A DNA stretch of 64,000 nucleotides from JADJGC01 sp964576925 (GTDB taxonomy: Bacteria; Zixibacteria; MSB-5A5; CAIYYT01): assembly GCA_964576925.1 (NCBI GenBank), contig CAZNWJ010000009.1:62001-126000 (forward strand), read 5' to 3'. Position numbers and translations under genes: made by a program. The notes under the pieces are model-generated. The model had not been told where the DNA came from and did not search any database. It was given only the letters and a program-made list of their open reading frames with translations. Below are positions 43,212-51,863 of the stretch, piece after piece. How positions within the stretch are numbered: the first letter of the stretch is position 1; the number at the start of each line of letters is the position of its first letter.

Positions 43212-45797
43212 TTACTTCATCAGCACCATCTTCTTGGTGGCAGTGAAGTCACCGGCGGTCAACTTGTAGAAGTAGATACCGCTGGCGATGTTCGCCGCAT
43301 CCCAAGTGAGGTCTACGTGACCAATGTTCGTTCCGTTGTAGCTCTTAACCATCTGGCCATTCACGTTGTAAATGTCCAGTGTCCAGCTCGAAGCCACCGG
43401 CAGATCGAAACCGATCTTGGTGGTCGGGTTGAACGGATTCGGCACGTTCTGAGACAGACTGAACGCAGTCGGAAGCGCGGTCTTCTCGACGTTGACGTTC
43501 ATGAGATTGCCGTAGAAGTCGGAAATCTCGGCGCTGCTCAGCTCGGCTCCATCGACAGTAAGGACGTCGTTCGTTCCGAACGCAATCCGGTTGCTCATAT
43601 CTTCCGTACCGGACCATACGAGCACATGCAGCTTGCCGTCACGCTCGGCGTAATCGACCTTCATGTCGGTGTGGTTGGTCACGGAGACCGAACCGGTCAC
43701 GTCGAAGGTCAAGTACATAGCGCCGATCGCATCGGAGCTGGAAGTCGAAATCTTGCCATTCATGACATCAACTTGAGTGTTGGTGGCAAACGGCGAGAGT
43801 TTCGGCAACGGAAGGGCGTCACCCACGATGACTCTCAGCAAGTAGACAAGGTCACCGACTGAAAGCGGGGTTCCGTCTCCATTGGCATCCGAAGCAGCAA
43901 TCTGGGCTTGCTGGTACTGCGGATTCGGATCGAGGGCGGCCAGACCGTACAGGAAGTAGTTCGTGTACAGAACGGCGTCCGCGATTTCGTACGCAATACC
44001 GTTAAGGTTGAGATCGCCACGGGCGTCAATCGAGTCGGCACAAACGATGTCAATACCACCGCTGTAGAAGATCACAACGGTATCCGGTTGATACTTCTGC
44101 GCGAGGAGACTCATGCAGTTCGGGCTGCCCTGAATTCCCTGCCAGCCGCCGACCCAGAGGTCGCCGGTGATTTCGCCGCCAAGGTCATAAGCATAGACAT
44201 GGCTGGAAATGTAGAGAGTATCACCAGTGATCGACGAGAACGAGTTGTCGCCGCAGTCGTACCACCAGAACTGGATCGGTACGTATTGGCACTCGTAGGT
44301 GCGATCGTTCGTCACGAGGAACTTCAGCACGGCGAGATCGGTTTCCGGACCTTCCGGACCAGGACGGCCTTCGCCGTAGCAATCCGGATGGTTGGCGCCG
44401 TTGTTCATGTCAGCGATAGCGACGATGCGCAGCAGACCGGACGGGCAGGAACCCGAGCAGTTGCCGACAGCGCCGTAGCGGTAGGTAAAGTACTCAAAGC
44501 CGCAGGCCGAGAGAATATTACCAACTTCTGCGCTGATGAACGACAGGGCGGTCGCGTCGTACTTGATCAGGAGGTCGAAACCACCGAAGCCTTCGGTCCA
44601 GTGATTCAGGCTCACCGAGACGTATTCATACATACCCTGCAAGGTACCGTGGGTCTTCTCAATCACGACACCAAGAGTCGGGGCAACATGAATGTCGAAG
44701 GTGCAGGAGGTGGTGACGCAGCCGTCGGTGACGTCGATGGTGACCTGATGGTCGCCAAGGTAAGCGTCATCGCCGAACGCGGTCGGCCAGCTCCAAACGC
44801 CGGTTACCGGATTGACGGTGAACGGTCCAGCGGTGACCGGTCCGCTGAAGCTATTCAGCGAGTAGGTCAGGGCCACCGGGCACAGGTCCGGATCCATAGC
44901 GTTCACGTCGCCGTCAGCAGTCCAACCCCAATAAACAAAGAGTTCAGACGAAGGCGTCGGGCAATCGGTGAACACCGGCGCATCGGTCACCAACGAAACG
45001 TCAAACTGGCAAGTGTCCTTGCCGCCGTATTCGTCGGTTACCGTGACCTTGATCTCGTAAATGCCGCAGATACCGGCCACGGCGGGCGGATCCCACACGT
45101 AGTTACCCGAATTGTCGATCGAGCCGCCACCTTGAATGACAGCCCAGGTCTCGTCCGGGTTCGGGGTGCAGACATTGTCCTGATCCGTATAGTCGAAATT
45201 GTACTGGACGAGGGCGCAAGCGTTAAACACAAGCGCGGCCGGCGGGCAATTGCTGACCACCGGGGGGCGGTTGAAGACGCGGTAGGTGCCCGGGACAACT
45301 GTCAGATTGGCCAGGGACGCATTCGGCTTCACAAACTGGGTCGACGCGATCACAGGATCGATATCGACAACCCAATCGCCACCATCTTCCATTACGAACG
45401 CACCGGTATCACACGAGGTGGTTACCGTAAAGGTGAAATTGTATGTACCAGCCGGCATAATGATCGGCGTGGAACAGTCGAACCCGTAGATACGGGTGGA
45501 GTCTTCAGACGTGCCGTCCACCTTGGAGGTGTTGGCGACAGCGCCGGTGACCGCCGAGACGTTCACAGCCGTTATGGTACCGAACGCGTTGGTGACGGTC
45601 GACTGGACTTTCGACATCAGGTCGAAGGCCGCAATCGGCTCGGTCGCATTGACGCGCGCGGTGATCACGTTGCCGGTGGTATTATACGGGAAGCTACCGG
45701 GGAGGTAGGTTACCGTGACATCCGCGTAAATAGAGCTAAACGAAAACAGAAGCACTAAGGTCAGTAGCAGAAAGAACGAACTGTTTCTTTGCTTCAT
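43212..45797 (-). CDS. Large secreted protein with cohesin-like and Ig-like domains, dockerin and type IX-like sorting domain
   Basis: 861 residues from the ATG at 45797 (AAGGAG upstream). Signal peptide FFLLLTLVLLFSFSSIYA. Then a cohesin-like sandwich (about 25-165), two Ig/cadherin-like domains (about 170-395, beginning RPPVVSNCPPAA and FTDCPTPSSELF), a second cohesin-like domain (about 400-560, VSVSLNHWTEGFGGFDLLI), a dockerin-like pair (RGDLNLNGIAYEIADAVLY ... DANGDGTPLSVGDLVYLL, about 620-690), and the sorting domain (FSLSQNVPNPFNPTT, LDIDNVNGQ-like strand, GIYFYKLTAGDF-TATKKMVLMK). Rich in cysteine pairs. A surface structural protein is likely. Confidence 0.88.
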   Translation of the reverse strand: MKQRNSSFFLLLTLVLLFSFSSIYADVTVTYLPGSFPYNTTGNVITARVNATEPIAAFDLMSKVQSTVTNAFGTITAVNVSAVTGAVANTSKVDGTSEDSTRIYGFDCSTPIIMPAGTYNFTFTVTTSCDTGAFVMEDGGDWVVDIDPVIASTQFVKPNASLANLTVVPGTYRVFNRPPVVSNCPPAALVFNACALVQYNFDYTDQDNVCTPNPDETWAVIQGGGSIDNSGNYVWDPPAVAGICGIYEIKVTVTDEYGGKDTCQFDVSLVTDAPVFTDCPTPSSELFVYWGWTADGDVNAMDPDLCPVALTYSLNSFSGPVTAGPFTVNPVTGVWSWPTAFGDDAYLGDHQVTIDVTDGCVTTSCTFDIHVAPTLGVVIEKTHGTLQGMYEYVSVSLNHWTEGFGGFDLLIKYDATALSFISAEVGNILSACGFEYFTYRYGAVGNCSGSCPSGLLRIVAIADMNNGANHPDCYGEGRPGPEGPETDLAVLKFLVTNDRTYECQYVPIQFWWYDCGDNSFSSITGDTLYISSHVYAYDLGGEITGDLWVGGWQGIQGSPNCMSLLAQKYQPDTVVIFYSGGIDIVCADSIDARGDLNLNGIAYEIADAVLYTNYFLYGLAALDPNPQYQQAQIAASDANGDGTPLSVGDLVYLLRVIVGDALPLPKLSPFATNTQVDVMNGKISTSSSDAIGAMYLTFDVTGSVSVTNHTDMKVDYAERDGKLHVLVWSGTEDMSNRIAFGTNDVLTVDGAELSSAEISDFYGNLMNVNVEKTALPTAFSLSQNVPNPFNPTTKIGFDLPVASSWTLDIYNVNGQMVKSYNGTNIGHVDLTWDAANIASGIYFYKLTAGDFTATKKMVLMK

Positions 45798-46275
45798 TAG
45801 AATGCTCCTTATTGCTCCATCATCTAATGTGATGTTAGAAACGTGCACTGCTTTTCTCGAGTTGTTTGCTTTCATTGTCCACCCTCGCTTACGCGACCCG
45901 AGAATCGCGGTTGATAAATCCCATTTCGCCACTGTCGTAACGACAGGACCAAATGAATAAAGGATCGGTAGAGAAAATTTTTCTAAAGGGCTGTTGAAAC
46001 AGATGAGCTACGTGGAACGAGCATCTGATGTCCCAACGTGGTTCTCAGTGGGGATAAAGTTGATTCGAGACTTTTGTGTACGACAAATAACCCTAGACGC
46101 CCTTAAGTTAAGGGGTGGGGGAGATTTGTCAACGGGTTTTTGCAGGAAATGTGAAGAAAATCGGACCCTCAGGGCGCTTGGTTGGTCTCCGATGGAGGGT
46201 TTGAGGGATTGCCCCAGGAGCGAATACAACCCCCTGGCCCCCTTTGCTAAGGGGGAATCGGCTTGTAAGGAAGCT

Positions 46276-46375
46276 NNNNNNNNNNNNNNNNNNNNNNNNN
46301 NNNNNNNNNNNNNNNNNNNNNNNNNNNNNNNNNNNNNNNNNNNNNNNNNNNNNNNNNNNNNNNNNNNNNNNNNNN
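46276..46375. other. Assembly gap (100 N)
   Basis: Exactly 100 unknown bases, the usual placeholder for a scaffold join of unknown size. Repeats lie on both sides, which is probably why the assembly broke here. Gene content inside the gap cannot be judged. Confidence 0.99.
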
Positions 46376-46384
46376 TGGGGGAGC

Positions 46385-46452
46385 TGGCAGGGCTCCGGCG
46401 GAGAGTTTTCAAGAGCTGAAGTGGGTGCGAACTGAGACCTGCCCTGCGGTCG
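46385..46452 (+). repeat. GGCAGG-type inverted repeat element, divergent copy
   Basis: It starts GGCAGGGCTCCGGCGG and ends GAGACCTGCCCTGCGG, matching in layout the better-preserved copies inside the 109-bp repeats at 55969 and 56238 (GGCAGGTCTCCGGCGG ... GAGACCTGCCCTACGG). Confidence 0.7.
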
Positions 46453-46603
46453 AATACAACCCCCTGGCCTCTTTTGCTATGCAGGAATAACGCGACACGG
46501 ATTGCGATACTTGTTATAATGCAAATATATACATATTGACATGATTAGTATCTTATGAAAAGGTGCGCCATTTTGCGGGTCTTGAGAGGGCGGTCAAGAA
46601 ATG

Positions 46604-46633
46604 AAAACGCCCCGCCGGTTAGGACGGGGCGTT
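46604..46633 (-). terminator. Terminator of the YceI-like gene
   Basis: A stem AACGCCCCG / CGGGGCGTT with ten bases between the arms, followed on the minus strand by TTCATTTC; the minus-strand gene ends 41 bases before it. Confidence 0.8.
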
Positions 46634-46673
46634 CGGGAAATCTGGGACCCCACAGGGGCTGCCTGGTGCGATA

Positions 46674-47318
46674 CTACATCTGGGTCGAGTTGTAGATGTC
46701 GAACTTCAATTGCATGCGGTCATCGAGCCGCAAGAGGGCTTCCTGAGGGATTTCAATACCGAAGTCGGAAAGCCGGAAGAAGATCGTGCCGGTCGCGTGG
46801 AGCAGGTCGCCCGGGAGCCGGGACATCGTGATTTCGTTGGCTTCCAGGTAACGCAGCGAAGCCTCGATAGCGACGGTGTCGATGCGGGAGCCGATGGTCA
46901 GGATACCACGGCCGGCGACGCCCAGAGCTTTCTCGTTTTCGAGAGTATAGGCACGACCCGGAGTAAACTCAAGGAGCTTGAAGGCCGCCTGGGTGTTCCC
47001 TTTCCAATCGAGGAAACGGCTGGAGAAGAGCTCCATATCGAGGGTCGAATTGCCGGTGGTCAGACTGCCGAGATCGACGGTAATCTCCATTGCCGGGGCG
47101 TCGGTGATGGAATCGAGGCGGACATCCACCATGCTGTTAAACGACGAAGTCAGGGCAAAAAGCGTCTGCAGTTGGGCCGGCGACTGGAGCATAACGAGAT
47201 TGCGGTGATTGTCGCCGTTGCCGCGGAACACCTTCCGCATAGCGTATTGGGAAACGGCGGTAGCGGCAAAGGCCACCAGCAGGATGGCCGTGAGAACTAA
47301 AGAGAGATTCCTTTTCAT
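46674..47318 (-). CDS. Secreted YceI-like domain protein
   Basis: 214 residues; ribosome site GGAGG; signal peptide or anchor KRNLSLVLTAILLVAFAATAVSQ. The mature part has the pattern of the YceI lipocalin-like barrel: MEITVDLGSLTTGNSTLDMELFSSRFLDW, AAFKLLEF, GVAGRGILTIGSRIDTVAIEASLRYL and a final strand with FFRLSDFGIEIP. YceI domains bind polyisoprenoid or amphiphilic ligands. The identification is by pattern and moderate. Confidence 0.72.
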   Translation of the reverse strand: MKRNLSLVLTAILLVAFAATAVSQYAMRKVFRGNGDNHRNLVMLQSPAQLQTLFALTSSFNSMVDVRLDSITDAPAMEITVDLGSLTTGNSTLDMELFSSRFLDWKGNTQAAFKLLEFTPGRAYTLENEKALGVAGRGILTIGSRIDTVAIEASLRYLEANEITMSRLPGDLLHATGTIFFRLSDFGIEIPQEALLRLDDRMQLKFDIYNSTQM

Positions 47319-47485
47319 TCCAAGTCTTCCTCCGAAAACTGATAGTTCAAATCAGCGCGGAATATAGTCGATCGAAACGTCGAGAAGCAAGAGATAAACG
47401 AGGAGAAGTAGGAGCGCGAAGCGGGAGTATGAACGTTCCAGGCGGCCATTCGAGTTAGGACGAAGCACCCCTGCCCCGCGAGAGA

Positions 47486-47548
47486 GATTGCTTCGTCGCG
47501 GTAGAGTTTAATACGCCTGCTGAACGACGTTCGCTCCTCGCAATGACA
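47486..47548 (-). repeat. Module A repeat
   Basis: GATTGCTTCGTCGCGG ... CGTTCGCTCCTCGCAATGAC; the inner 27 bases are unlike other copies while both ends are conserved. Confidence 0.85.
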
Positions 47549-47557
47549 CTGGATTAG

Positions 47558-47667
47558 GCCCACCGCAAGGGGTGGGGCACCGAAGATACCTGAGGGGCAA
47601 TCCGACCGCAAGCGGTGGGGCACCGATGAGACCTTAAGGGTAATCCCATCGCAAGCGATGGGGCACC
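47558..47667 (+). repeat. Array of three 43/44-bp palindromic units
   Basis: Units start at 47558, 47602 and 47645. Each has a palindromic core (CACCGCAAGGGGTGGGGCACC, GACCGCAAGCGGTGGGGCA, CATCGCAAGCGATGGGGCA) followed by a linker of about 20 bases ending GGGCAAT or GGGTAAT. In the second and third units the change in one arm is matched by a change in the other (ACCGC/GCGGT and ATCGC/GCGAT), so pairing is preserved. A related single copy lies at 1191-1213. Confidence 0.8.
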
Positions 47668-47699
47668 GGCGATCGCATGCGTGTATGCGAATATGCGAA

Positions 47700-48623
47700 T
47701 TATTGGAATTCGGGTTCGAGCGGCAGCAGGGCGGCGCCGAGCAGGCCGGCGTCATTACCGAGTCGCGCGGGGCGAATTCTGAGACCCTTAAGTTGGGCAG
47801 CCGAAGCGTAGTGGCGAATTCCCGAGCGGATGGCGTCAAAATAGAGACGTCCCGCTGCGGCAACGCCGCCGCCGATTACGATGATCTCCGGATTGAGGAT
47901 TTCGACTGCCGAGCCCAGGCCGATAGCAAGATAAGTGGCTGAGGTCTTGATGGCGGCAATGGCGCGCTTATCGCCGGATTGTGCGCGTTCGAAAACGAAT
48001 TTGCTCCCGGCGCCCGAGGGGACTTTGCGACCGTAGAATTTCGCGAAGGAGGCGGCGTTGACATACATCTCGAGACACCCGCGTTTACCGCACTGACACG
48101 GCACGCCGTCGAAGTTGATGATGCTGTGGCCGACCTCGGCGCCGGCAAAACGCGCGCCACGCCAGATCTGGTTGTCGAGAATGATCCCCGAGCCGAGTCC
48201 GGTTCCAACGGTGATATAGAGACCTGATGAATAGCCCTTCCCTGCCCCGTAGCGATGCTCGGCGAGAGCCATGACGTTGGCATCGTTGTCGGCAAAGACG
48301 CGCAGAGCGGTGCGGGATTCGAGATACTTGCGGATCTCCGTGCCGAGCCAGCCGGCAACATTGGGCGCGCCGCCAGCAACCTTGCCGCGGCGAATGTCGA
48401 TGATACCGGGGCTGCCTATGCCGACGGTGGTGACTTTGTGGTCAAGTTGGGCTGCCCGAGTGCGCAGGTCGAGGACGATCGACTCGAACTGGCGGAGAAT
48501 CTCGGCGCGGGTGCTTCCTGTAGGGATTGAACCGCGATAGATGATGGAGGCATCGCGGCAGGCGAGACCGAATTTGATGTTCGTGCCGCCGAGGTCGATG
48601 CCGATGTAGGCGGTGCGCGTCAT
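47700..48623 (-). CDS. ROK family sugar kinase (glucokinase-like)
   Basis: 307 residues. The phosphate motif IGIDLGGTNIKFGLA, the second ATP motif YITVGTGLGSGIILD, the catalytic aspartate in FADNDANVMALAE, the ROK zinc site HSIINFDGVPCQCGKRGCLE and the adenosine loop VIGGGVAAAG are all intact. ROK kinases of this length phosphorylate glucose or N-acetyl sugars. No transport or sugar catabolism genes lie nearby, so the substrate is not defined by context. Confidence 0.93.
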   Translation of the reverse strand: MTRTAYIGIDLGGTNIKFGLACRDASIIYRGSIPTGSTRAEILRQFESIVLDLRTRAAQLDHKVTTVGIGSPGIIDIRRGKVAGGAPNVAGWLGTEIRKYLESRTALRVFADNDANVMALAEHRYGAGKGYSSGLYITVGTGLGSGIILDNQIWRGARFAGAEVGHSIINFDGVPCQCGKRGCLEMYVNAASFAKFYGRKVPSGAGSKFVFERAQSGDKRAIAAIKTSATYLAIGLGSAVEILNPEIIVIGGGVAAAGRLYFDAIRSGIRHYASAAQLKGLRIRPARLGNDAGLLGAALLPLEPEFQ

Positions 48624-48989
48624 GGTGGAAAGAAATGATGCGGCGAAGGCGGGTGCAACTAAAACCGAACACTCTCACCCCTGCCCCCTCTCCCAAGGGG
48701 AGAGGGGAGAATCATCTTGTTGGGATCGTATGTTGGTCGGTAGGAGTCCTCGGTACGGCCAAGAGACCTTGCGAAATGGAAAGTAGATTGCTTCGTCGCG
48801 GCAAAGCGGAGTGCGGGGGTTGATGGTACGTTCGCTCCTCGCAATAACGACTTTTCTCTTACCCTGTTGAGCCCTATCGTTTCAACGACATGACGCCCCA
48901 CCCTCTGCTGACGCTCCGGGTGGGCTACGGATTGGGAGGACACCTAACTAGGGAGGTAGATTGTACGACCGGTAGTTGAGAATCGGCAG
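48624..48989. other. Intergenic region with repeats
   Basis: No gene. It contains a module A copy (48786-48848), an inverted GCCCCACCC...GGGTGGGCTAC element (48895-48928) and a CCCCTCTCCC/GGGGAGAGGGG hairpin near 48684-48710. Confidence 0.6.
48786..48848 (-). repeat. Module A repeat
   Basis: GATTGCTTCGTCGCGG ... CGTTCGCTCCTCGCAATAAC; same ends as the other module A copies with an unrelated centre. Confidence 0.85.
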
Positions 48990-49955
48990 TCAGGCTTCGT
49001 TAAACGGTTTGTCGGCGGAAAACTGGGGGCGGTAGTGGTCGGGGCTGTCAAGTTCTTGTACCCAGCCGCGATAGAAACCGAGACCGGTGAATTCGGCGAC
49101 GACTTCTTCGTATTCGTCGCGGGTGACGTGGCGGCCGAGTTGGGGATGGTCGCGGACGGCAGGCGTGGGCCAGTATTGAGACATCAGAGAGACATGAACG
49201 GCGGGCGAGAGTTCTTCGGCGATGAAACGCAGGACCCGCTTGCTGTTTTCGACGGCACCGGGCAACACGAGGTGTCGGATGATCAGGCCGGATTGGGCGA
49301 CGCCGCTGTCATCAAGCCAGAGGTTACTTCCCTTCTGGCGAAACATCTCTTTGAGGCAAGCGGCGGCGATTTGGGGGTAGCGGGGCGCTTGCGAGTAGCG
49401 GCGGGCGAGATCTTCGTCCATGTATTTGAAATCGGGCAAGTAGACTGCAATCGAGTTTTCGAGGGCGCGGATGGTCTCGGGCTTGTCATAGCCGCCGTTA
49501 TTGAAAACGAAGCGAAGGCCGGGGCGCAGGAGGTTTAGGGCATTGATCATGACCTTCATCTGCGGGATGAAATGCGAGGGCGAAACAAAGCCGACGAGAT
49601 TGATACCGCGATCGAGAACGAATTCGATGCGGGCAAGGATCTCGGTCAGGCTGGTGATTTCCTGTTCGGGGGTTTCGCGGTTGCGGCTGATTTCGAAATT
49701 CTGACAATAGACGCACTGCAGATTGCAGCGATTGAAGAAAATGTTACAGATGCCGCGCGGGCCGGAGAGGACGGGTTCCTCGCCGCGATGCGGGAAGATC
49801 GACGACACGGAAAAGCCGACGCCGCCCTGGCAGAAGCCGAGTTGGGGCGAATTGCGATCGATGTGACACTCGCGTGGACAGATCGAGCAGTCGGCAAGTT
49901 CAGACAGCGGCGCGAGAATCTCGGGCCAGGGGAGGTGGGAGTAGTTGGTGGACAT
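48990..49955 (-). CDS. Radical SAM protein, PflA-like (COG1313 type)
   Basis: 321 residues from the ATG at 49955; the frame stays open upstream but runs through repeat DNA. An N-terminal cysteine group (CSICPRECHIDR ... GFCQGG) precedes GICNIFFNRCNLQCVYCQN, the C-x3-C-x2-C site binding the 4Fe-4S cluster. The rest (FVLDRGINLVGFVSPSHF, VFNNGGYDK, YLPDFKYMD, LIIRHLVLPG, VSLMSQYWPT) is the full pattern of the group annotated as putative pyruvate formate-lyase activating enzyme-like. The substrate is unknown; no glycyl radical enzyme is in the window. Confidence 0.9.
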   Translation of the reverse strand: MSTNYSHLPWPEILAPLSELADCSICPRECHIDRNSPQLGFCQGGVGFSVSSIFPHRGEEPVLSGPRGICNIFFNRCNLQCVYCQNFEISRNRETPEQEITSLTEILARIEFVLDRGINLVGFVSPSHFIPQMKVMINALNLLRPGLRFVFNNGGYDKPETIRALENSIAVYLPDFKYMDEDLARRYSQAPRYPQIAAACLKEMFRQKGSNLWLDDSGVAQSGLIIRHLVLPGAVENSKRVLRFIAEELSPAVHVSLMSQYWPTPAVRDHPQLGRHVTRDEYEEVVAEFTGLGFYRGWVQELDSPDHYRPQFSADKPFNEA

Positions 49956-50052
49956 AGGCGGAAGGTAGTTGTTGTGAAGGTGTTTTTCAAGGGGGGAGGA
50001 TGGTGGAGGCACAGACGCAGTAGAACAAGCGCGCAGACCGTGAAACAACAAC

Positions 50053-50085
50053 ACAACCCCCTTGCCCCCTTTGCTAAGGGGGAAT
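50053..50085 (+). repeat. ACAACCCCC...AAGGGGGAAT palindromic element
   Basis: A copy of the element described at 38157-38193, in the opposite orientation, with the arms CCCCCTT and AAGGGGG. Confidence 0.75.
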
Positions 50086-50185
50086 AGCTGACTCCCTGGA
50101 AGTCGTTTGTACGCGATAGATTCCACCTTAGCAAGGAGATCTGGATCGAAGCCAGAGCAACCCGAAACCGAGGAATTGGAGAGAT

Positions 50186-50247
50186 GATTGCTTTGTCGCG
50201 GCTGAGTGCGGTAGGAGTATTGAGATTCGTTCGCTCCTCGCGATGAC
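50186..50247 (-). repeat. Module A repeat
   Basis: GATTGCTTTGTCGCGG ... CGTTCGCTCCTCGCGATGAC, two single-base changes from the commonest ends. Confidence 0.83.
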
Positions 50248-50291
50248 GTGATCAAGAGATCGGGATTGAAGATTGAAGCACTCAGGTGGGG

Positions 50292-50362
50292 GCGTCAGGT
50301 CGCCTCGCGGGACAGAGGACGGTTCTTCCAGAGTGCAGTGCGCTCGAGAAGACCTGACGCAA
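50292..50362. repeat. GGCGTCAGGTC inverted-repeat element
   Basis: GGCGTCAGGTCGCC at the left and GAAGACCTGACGC at the right can pair over ten bases. A second copy with the same ends and a different centre lies at 55876-55955. Confidence 0.75.
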
Positions 50363-50542
50363 TGGGTGATGAAGACACACCCCGTCTCGCGCTCGCAGGG
50401 TTGTAGAGATGATTGCTTTTGCGGTCGGAGGAGCAAGAAAAGGAAGCGTAGATCTTGATCCGGCGGGCGCGAGCCACCCCTCTCAAGAGGGGAATTGGGA
50501 AGCCAAGTGTGGGCTGTGAGGATCATGCGACACCTAGGAGAA

Positions 50543-50610
50543 GATTGCTGCGTCGCGGCTGAGACTGTTCGCGGAATGGGGTTTTGGTACGCTTCGCTTC
50601 GCGAAATGAC
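50543..50610 (-). repeat. Module A repeat, diverged
   Basis: GATTGCTGCGTCGCGG ... CGCTTCGCTTCGCGAAATGAC; the right end has diverged further than in other copies. Confidence 0.75.
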
Positions 50611-50666
50611 ATTCGGAGACGGTTCCGGCTGAAGTCGGAGCTACAGGGGGAATGGCATCGGTGTTA

Positions 50667-51404
50667 TTATTCGTCGCGGCGGACGCCGGTGAAGCGGACA
50701 ACGAAGATGGAGACCTCGTAAAGGATATAGAGGGGGACGGCGAGAAGAAGCATACTGAAAGCGTCGGGGGTCGGGGTGATGAGAGCGGCGACGACGAGGA
50801 TCACGACGATCGCGATGCGGCGGCCGCGTCGAAGAGTCGATGGCGCGATCAGACCGATTTTGCCGAGGAAGTAGGCGATGATCGGCAATTGGAAAACGGC
50901 TCCAAAGGCGACGCACATCCAGAACACGAATGAAAAGTACTCGGAGACATCGATCAGGGGCAGCAGATTGGGAGTGGCAAACGATCGCAGAAAATCCATG
51001 GCCTGCGGAATCACCAAGAAGAAGCAAAAAGCCCAGCCGCCGAAGAAGAAAAGCGTTCCCAGGATCGTGACGGGGATCAAGTATTTGATTTCGCGCCTAT
51101 ACAAGCCGGGGATGACAAACATCCAAAATTGATAGAGGACCACGGGAATGGCGAGCACGAGTCCGGCGAAGCCGGCGACCTTGAGGCGAATCATGAAGGC
51201 GCCGGTCGGTTGGCGAAAGTAAACGGTGCCGATCGGCTTGATCAGGTAGTCGACGAGTTTGTCTGAGAAGAAGTAGGCGGCGATGGCGAAGACGAGGACA
51301 GAGACAATGACCTTGATCAGGCGCTGGCGGAGTTCTTCGATGTGGCCGAGAAACGGAAGTCCGCCTTCCTGCCCTTCCCTCTCAGCCTGTCGAAAGTCAT
51401 CCAT
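50667..51404 (-). CDS. tatC: Sec-independent protein translocase TatC
   Basis: 245 residues with six membrane spans. The TatC hallmarks are present: FLGHIEELRQRLIK at the N-terminus, YQFWMFVIPGLYRREIKYL, FLRSFATPNLLPLIDVSEYF and IVVILVVAALITPTPDAFSMLLLAVPLYILYE. It is the core receptor of the twin-arginine export pathway in the inner membrane. TatA and TatB are not seen nearby. It is followed in the run by nrdR and a DUF62 gene on the same strand. Confidence 0.95.
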   Translation of the reverse strand: MDDFRQAEREGQEGGLPFLGHIEELRQRLIKVIVSVLVFAIAAYFFSDKLVDYLIKPIGTVYFRQPTGAFMIRLKVAGFAGLVLAIPVVLYQFWMFVIPGLYRREIKYLIPVTILGTLFFFGGWAFCFFLVIPQAMDFLRSFATPNLLPLIDVSEYFSFVFWMCVAFGAVFQLPIIAYFLGKIGLIAPSTLRRGRRIAIVVILVVAALITPTPDAFSMLLLAVPLYILYEVSIFVVRFTGVRRDE

Positions 51405-51413
51405 TCAGTGAGT

Positions 51414-51863
51414 TTACTTGAGGAGGTTCTTGAGTTCGTCGACGAATTCGGTTTTGTCCTGGAATTTGCGATAGACGGATGCGAAACGAACGTAAGCAAC
51501 TTCGTCGAGGCTGCGCAGGCGTTCCATCACCAATTCGCCGATCACTTTGCTGGAGACCTCGGTTTTATTGAGTTTGAACAGCTCGTTTTCGACATCCTCT
51601 ACGAGTGCGAGAATGTGTTTCTCTGCAACCGGGCGCTTGGCGAGCGAGATTTGGATGCCGCGAAGGAGCTTGGAGCGATTGTACGGCTCGCGGCGTTCGT
51701 CCGATTTAATAACGGACAACGATACGCGTTCCACATACTCATAAGTCGTGTAGCGTTCGCCGCAGGATTGACATTCACGGCGTCGGCGGACGGCGATTCC
51801 CTCCTGAACGGAACGAGAATCGATCACCTTGTCGGATTCCTCTCCGCAAAACGGGCACTTCAT
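51414..51863 (-). CDS. nrdR: Transcriptional repressor NrdR
   Basis: 149 residues, the family's usual length. A zinc ribbon with C3, C6, C31 and C34 (KCPFCGEESDKVIDSR ... CQSCGERYTTYE) is followed by the ATP-cone (SDERREPYNRSKLLRGI). NrdR binds NrdR boxes upstream of ribonucleotide reductase genes in response to ATP/dATP. The start overlaps the stop of the DUF62 gene (ATGA). Confidence 0.97.
   Translation of the reverse strand: MKCPFCGEESDKVIDSRSVQEGIAVRRRRECQSCGERYTTYEYVERVSLSVIKSDERREPYNRSKLLRGIQISLAKRPVAEKHILALVEDVENELFKLNKTEVSSKVIGELVMERLRSLDEVAYVRFASVYRKFQDKTEFVDELKNLLK

Larger units (their letters stand above)
45798..46673. other. Gene-free region with assembly gap and repeat copies
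   Basis: Upstream of the large sorted protein the sequence is relatively AT-rich and probably holds its promoter. Farther right come two copies of the ACAACCCCC/AAGGGGGAAT element (46226-46258, 46456-46488), the 100-N gap, an element with GGCAGGGCTCC...GAGACCTGCCC arms (46385-46452) and an AT-rich stretch 46508-46556. No gene is supported. Confidence 0.6.
47319..47699. other. Intergenic region with module A and a palindrome array
   Basis: No gene. A module A copy (47486-47548) is followed directly by a 43/44-bp array (47558-47667). Confidence 0.65.
49956..50666. other. 711-bp gene-free repeat region
   Basis: It contains the ACAACCCCC/AAGGGGGAAT element (50053-50085), module A copies at 50186-50247 and 50543-50610, a GGCGTCAGGTCGCC...GACCTGACGC inverted element (50292-50362) and a GCTGAAGTCGGAGCTACAG fragment (50626-50644). 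No gene is supported; frames on either strand are broken across the repeats. Confidence 0.7.

Noticed and set aside
43908..45758. A 616-residue open frame on the plus strand
   Set aside because: It lies fully antisense to the large sorted protein, which has a signal peptide, domains and a terminator. The plus-strand translation has no recognisable domain and comes from codon bias of the real gene.
47558..47667. A possible short CRISPR array
   Set aside because: Only three units; the linkers are similar to one another, the units themselves vary by compensatory changes, and there are no cas genes. It is a palindrome array.
49956..50255. N-terminal extension of the radical SAM protein by 100 residues
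   Set aside because: It would translate the ACAACCCCC element and a module A copy. The family starts close to the ATG at 49955.
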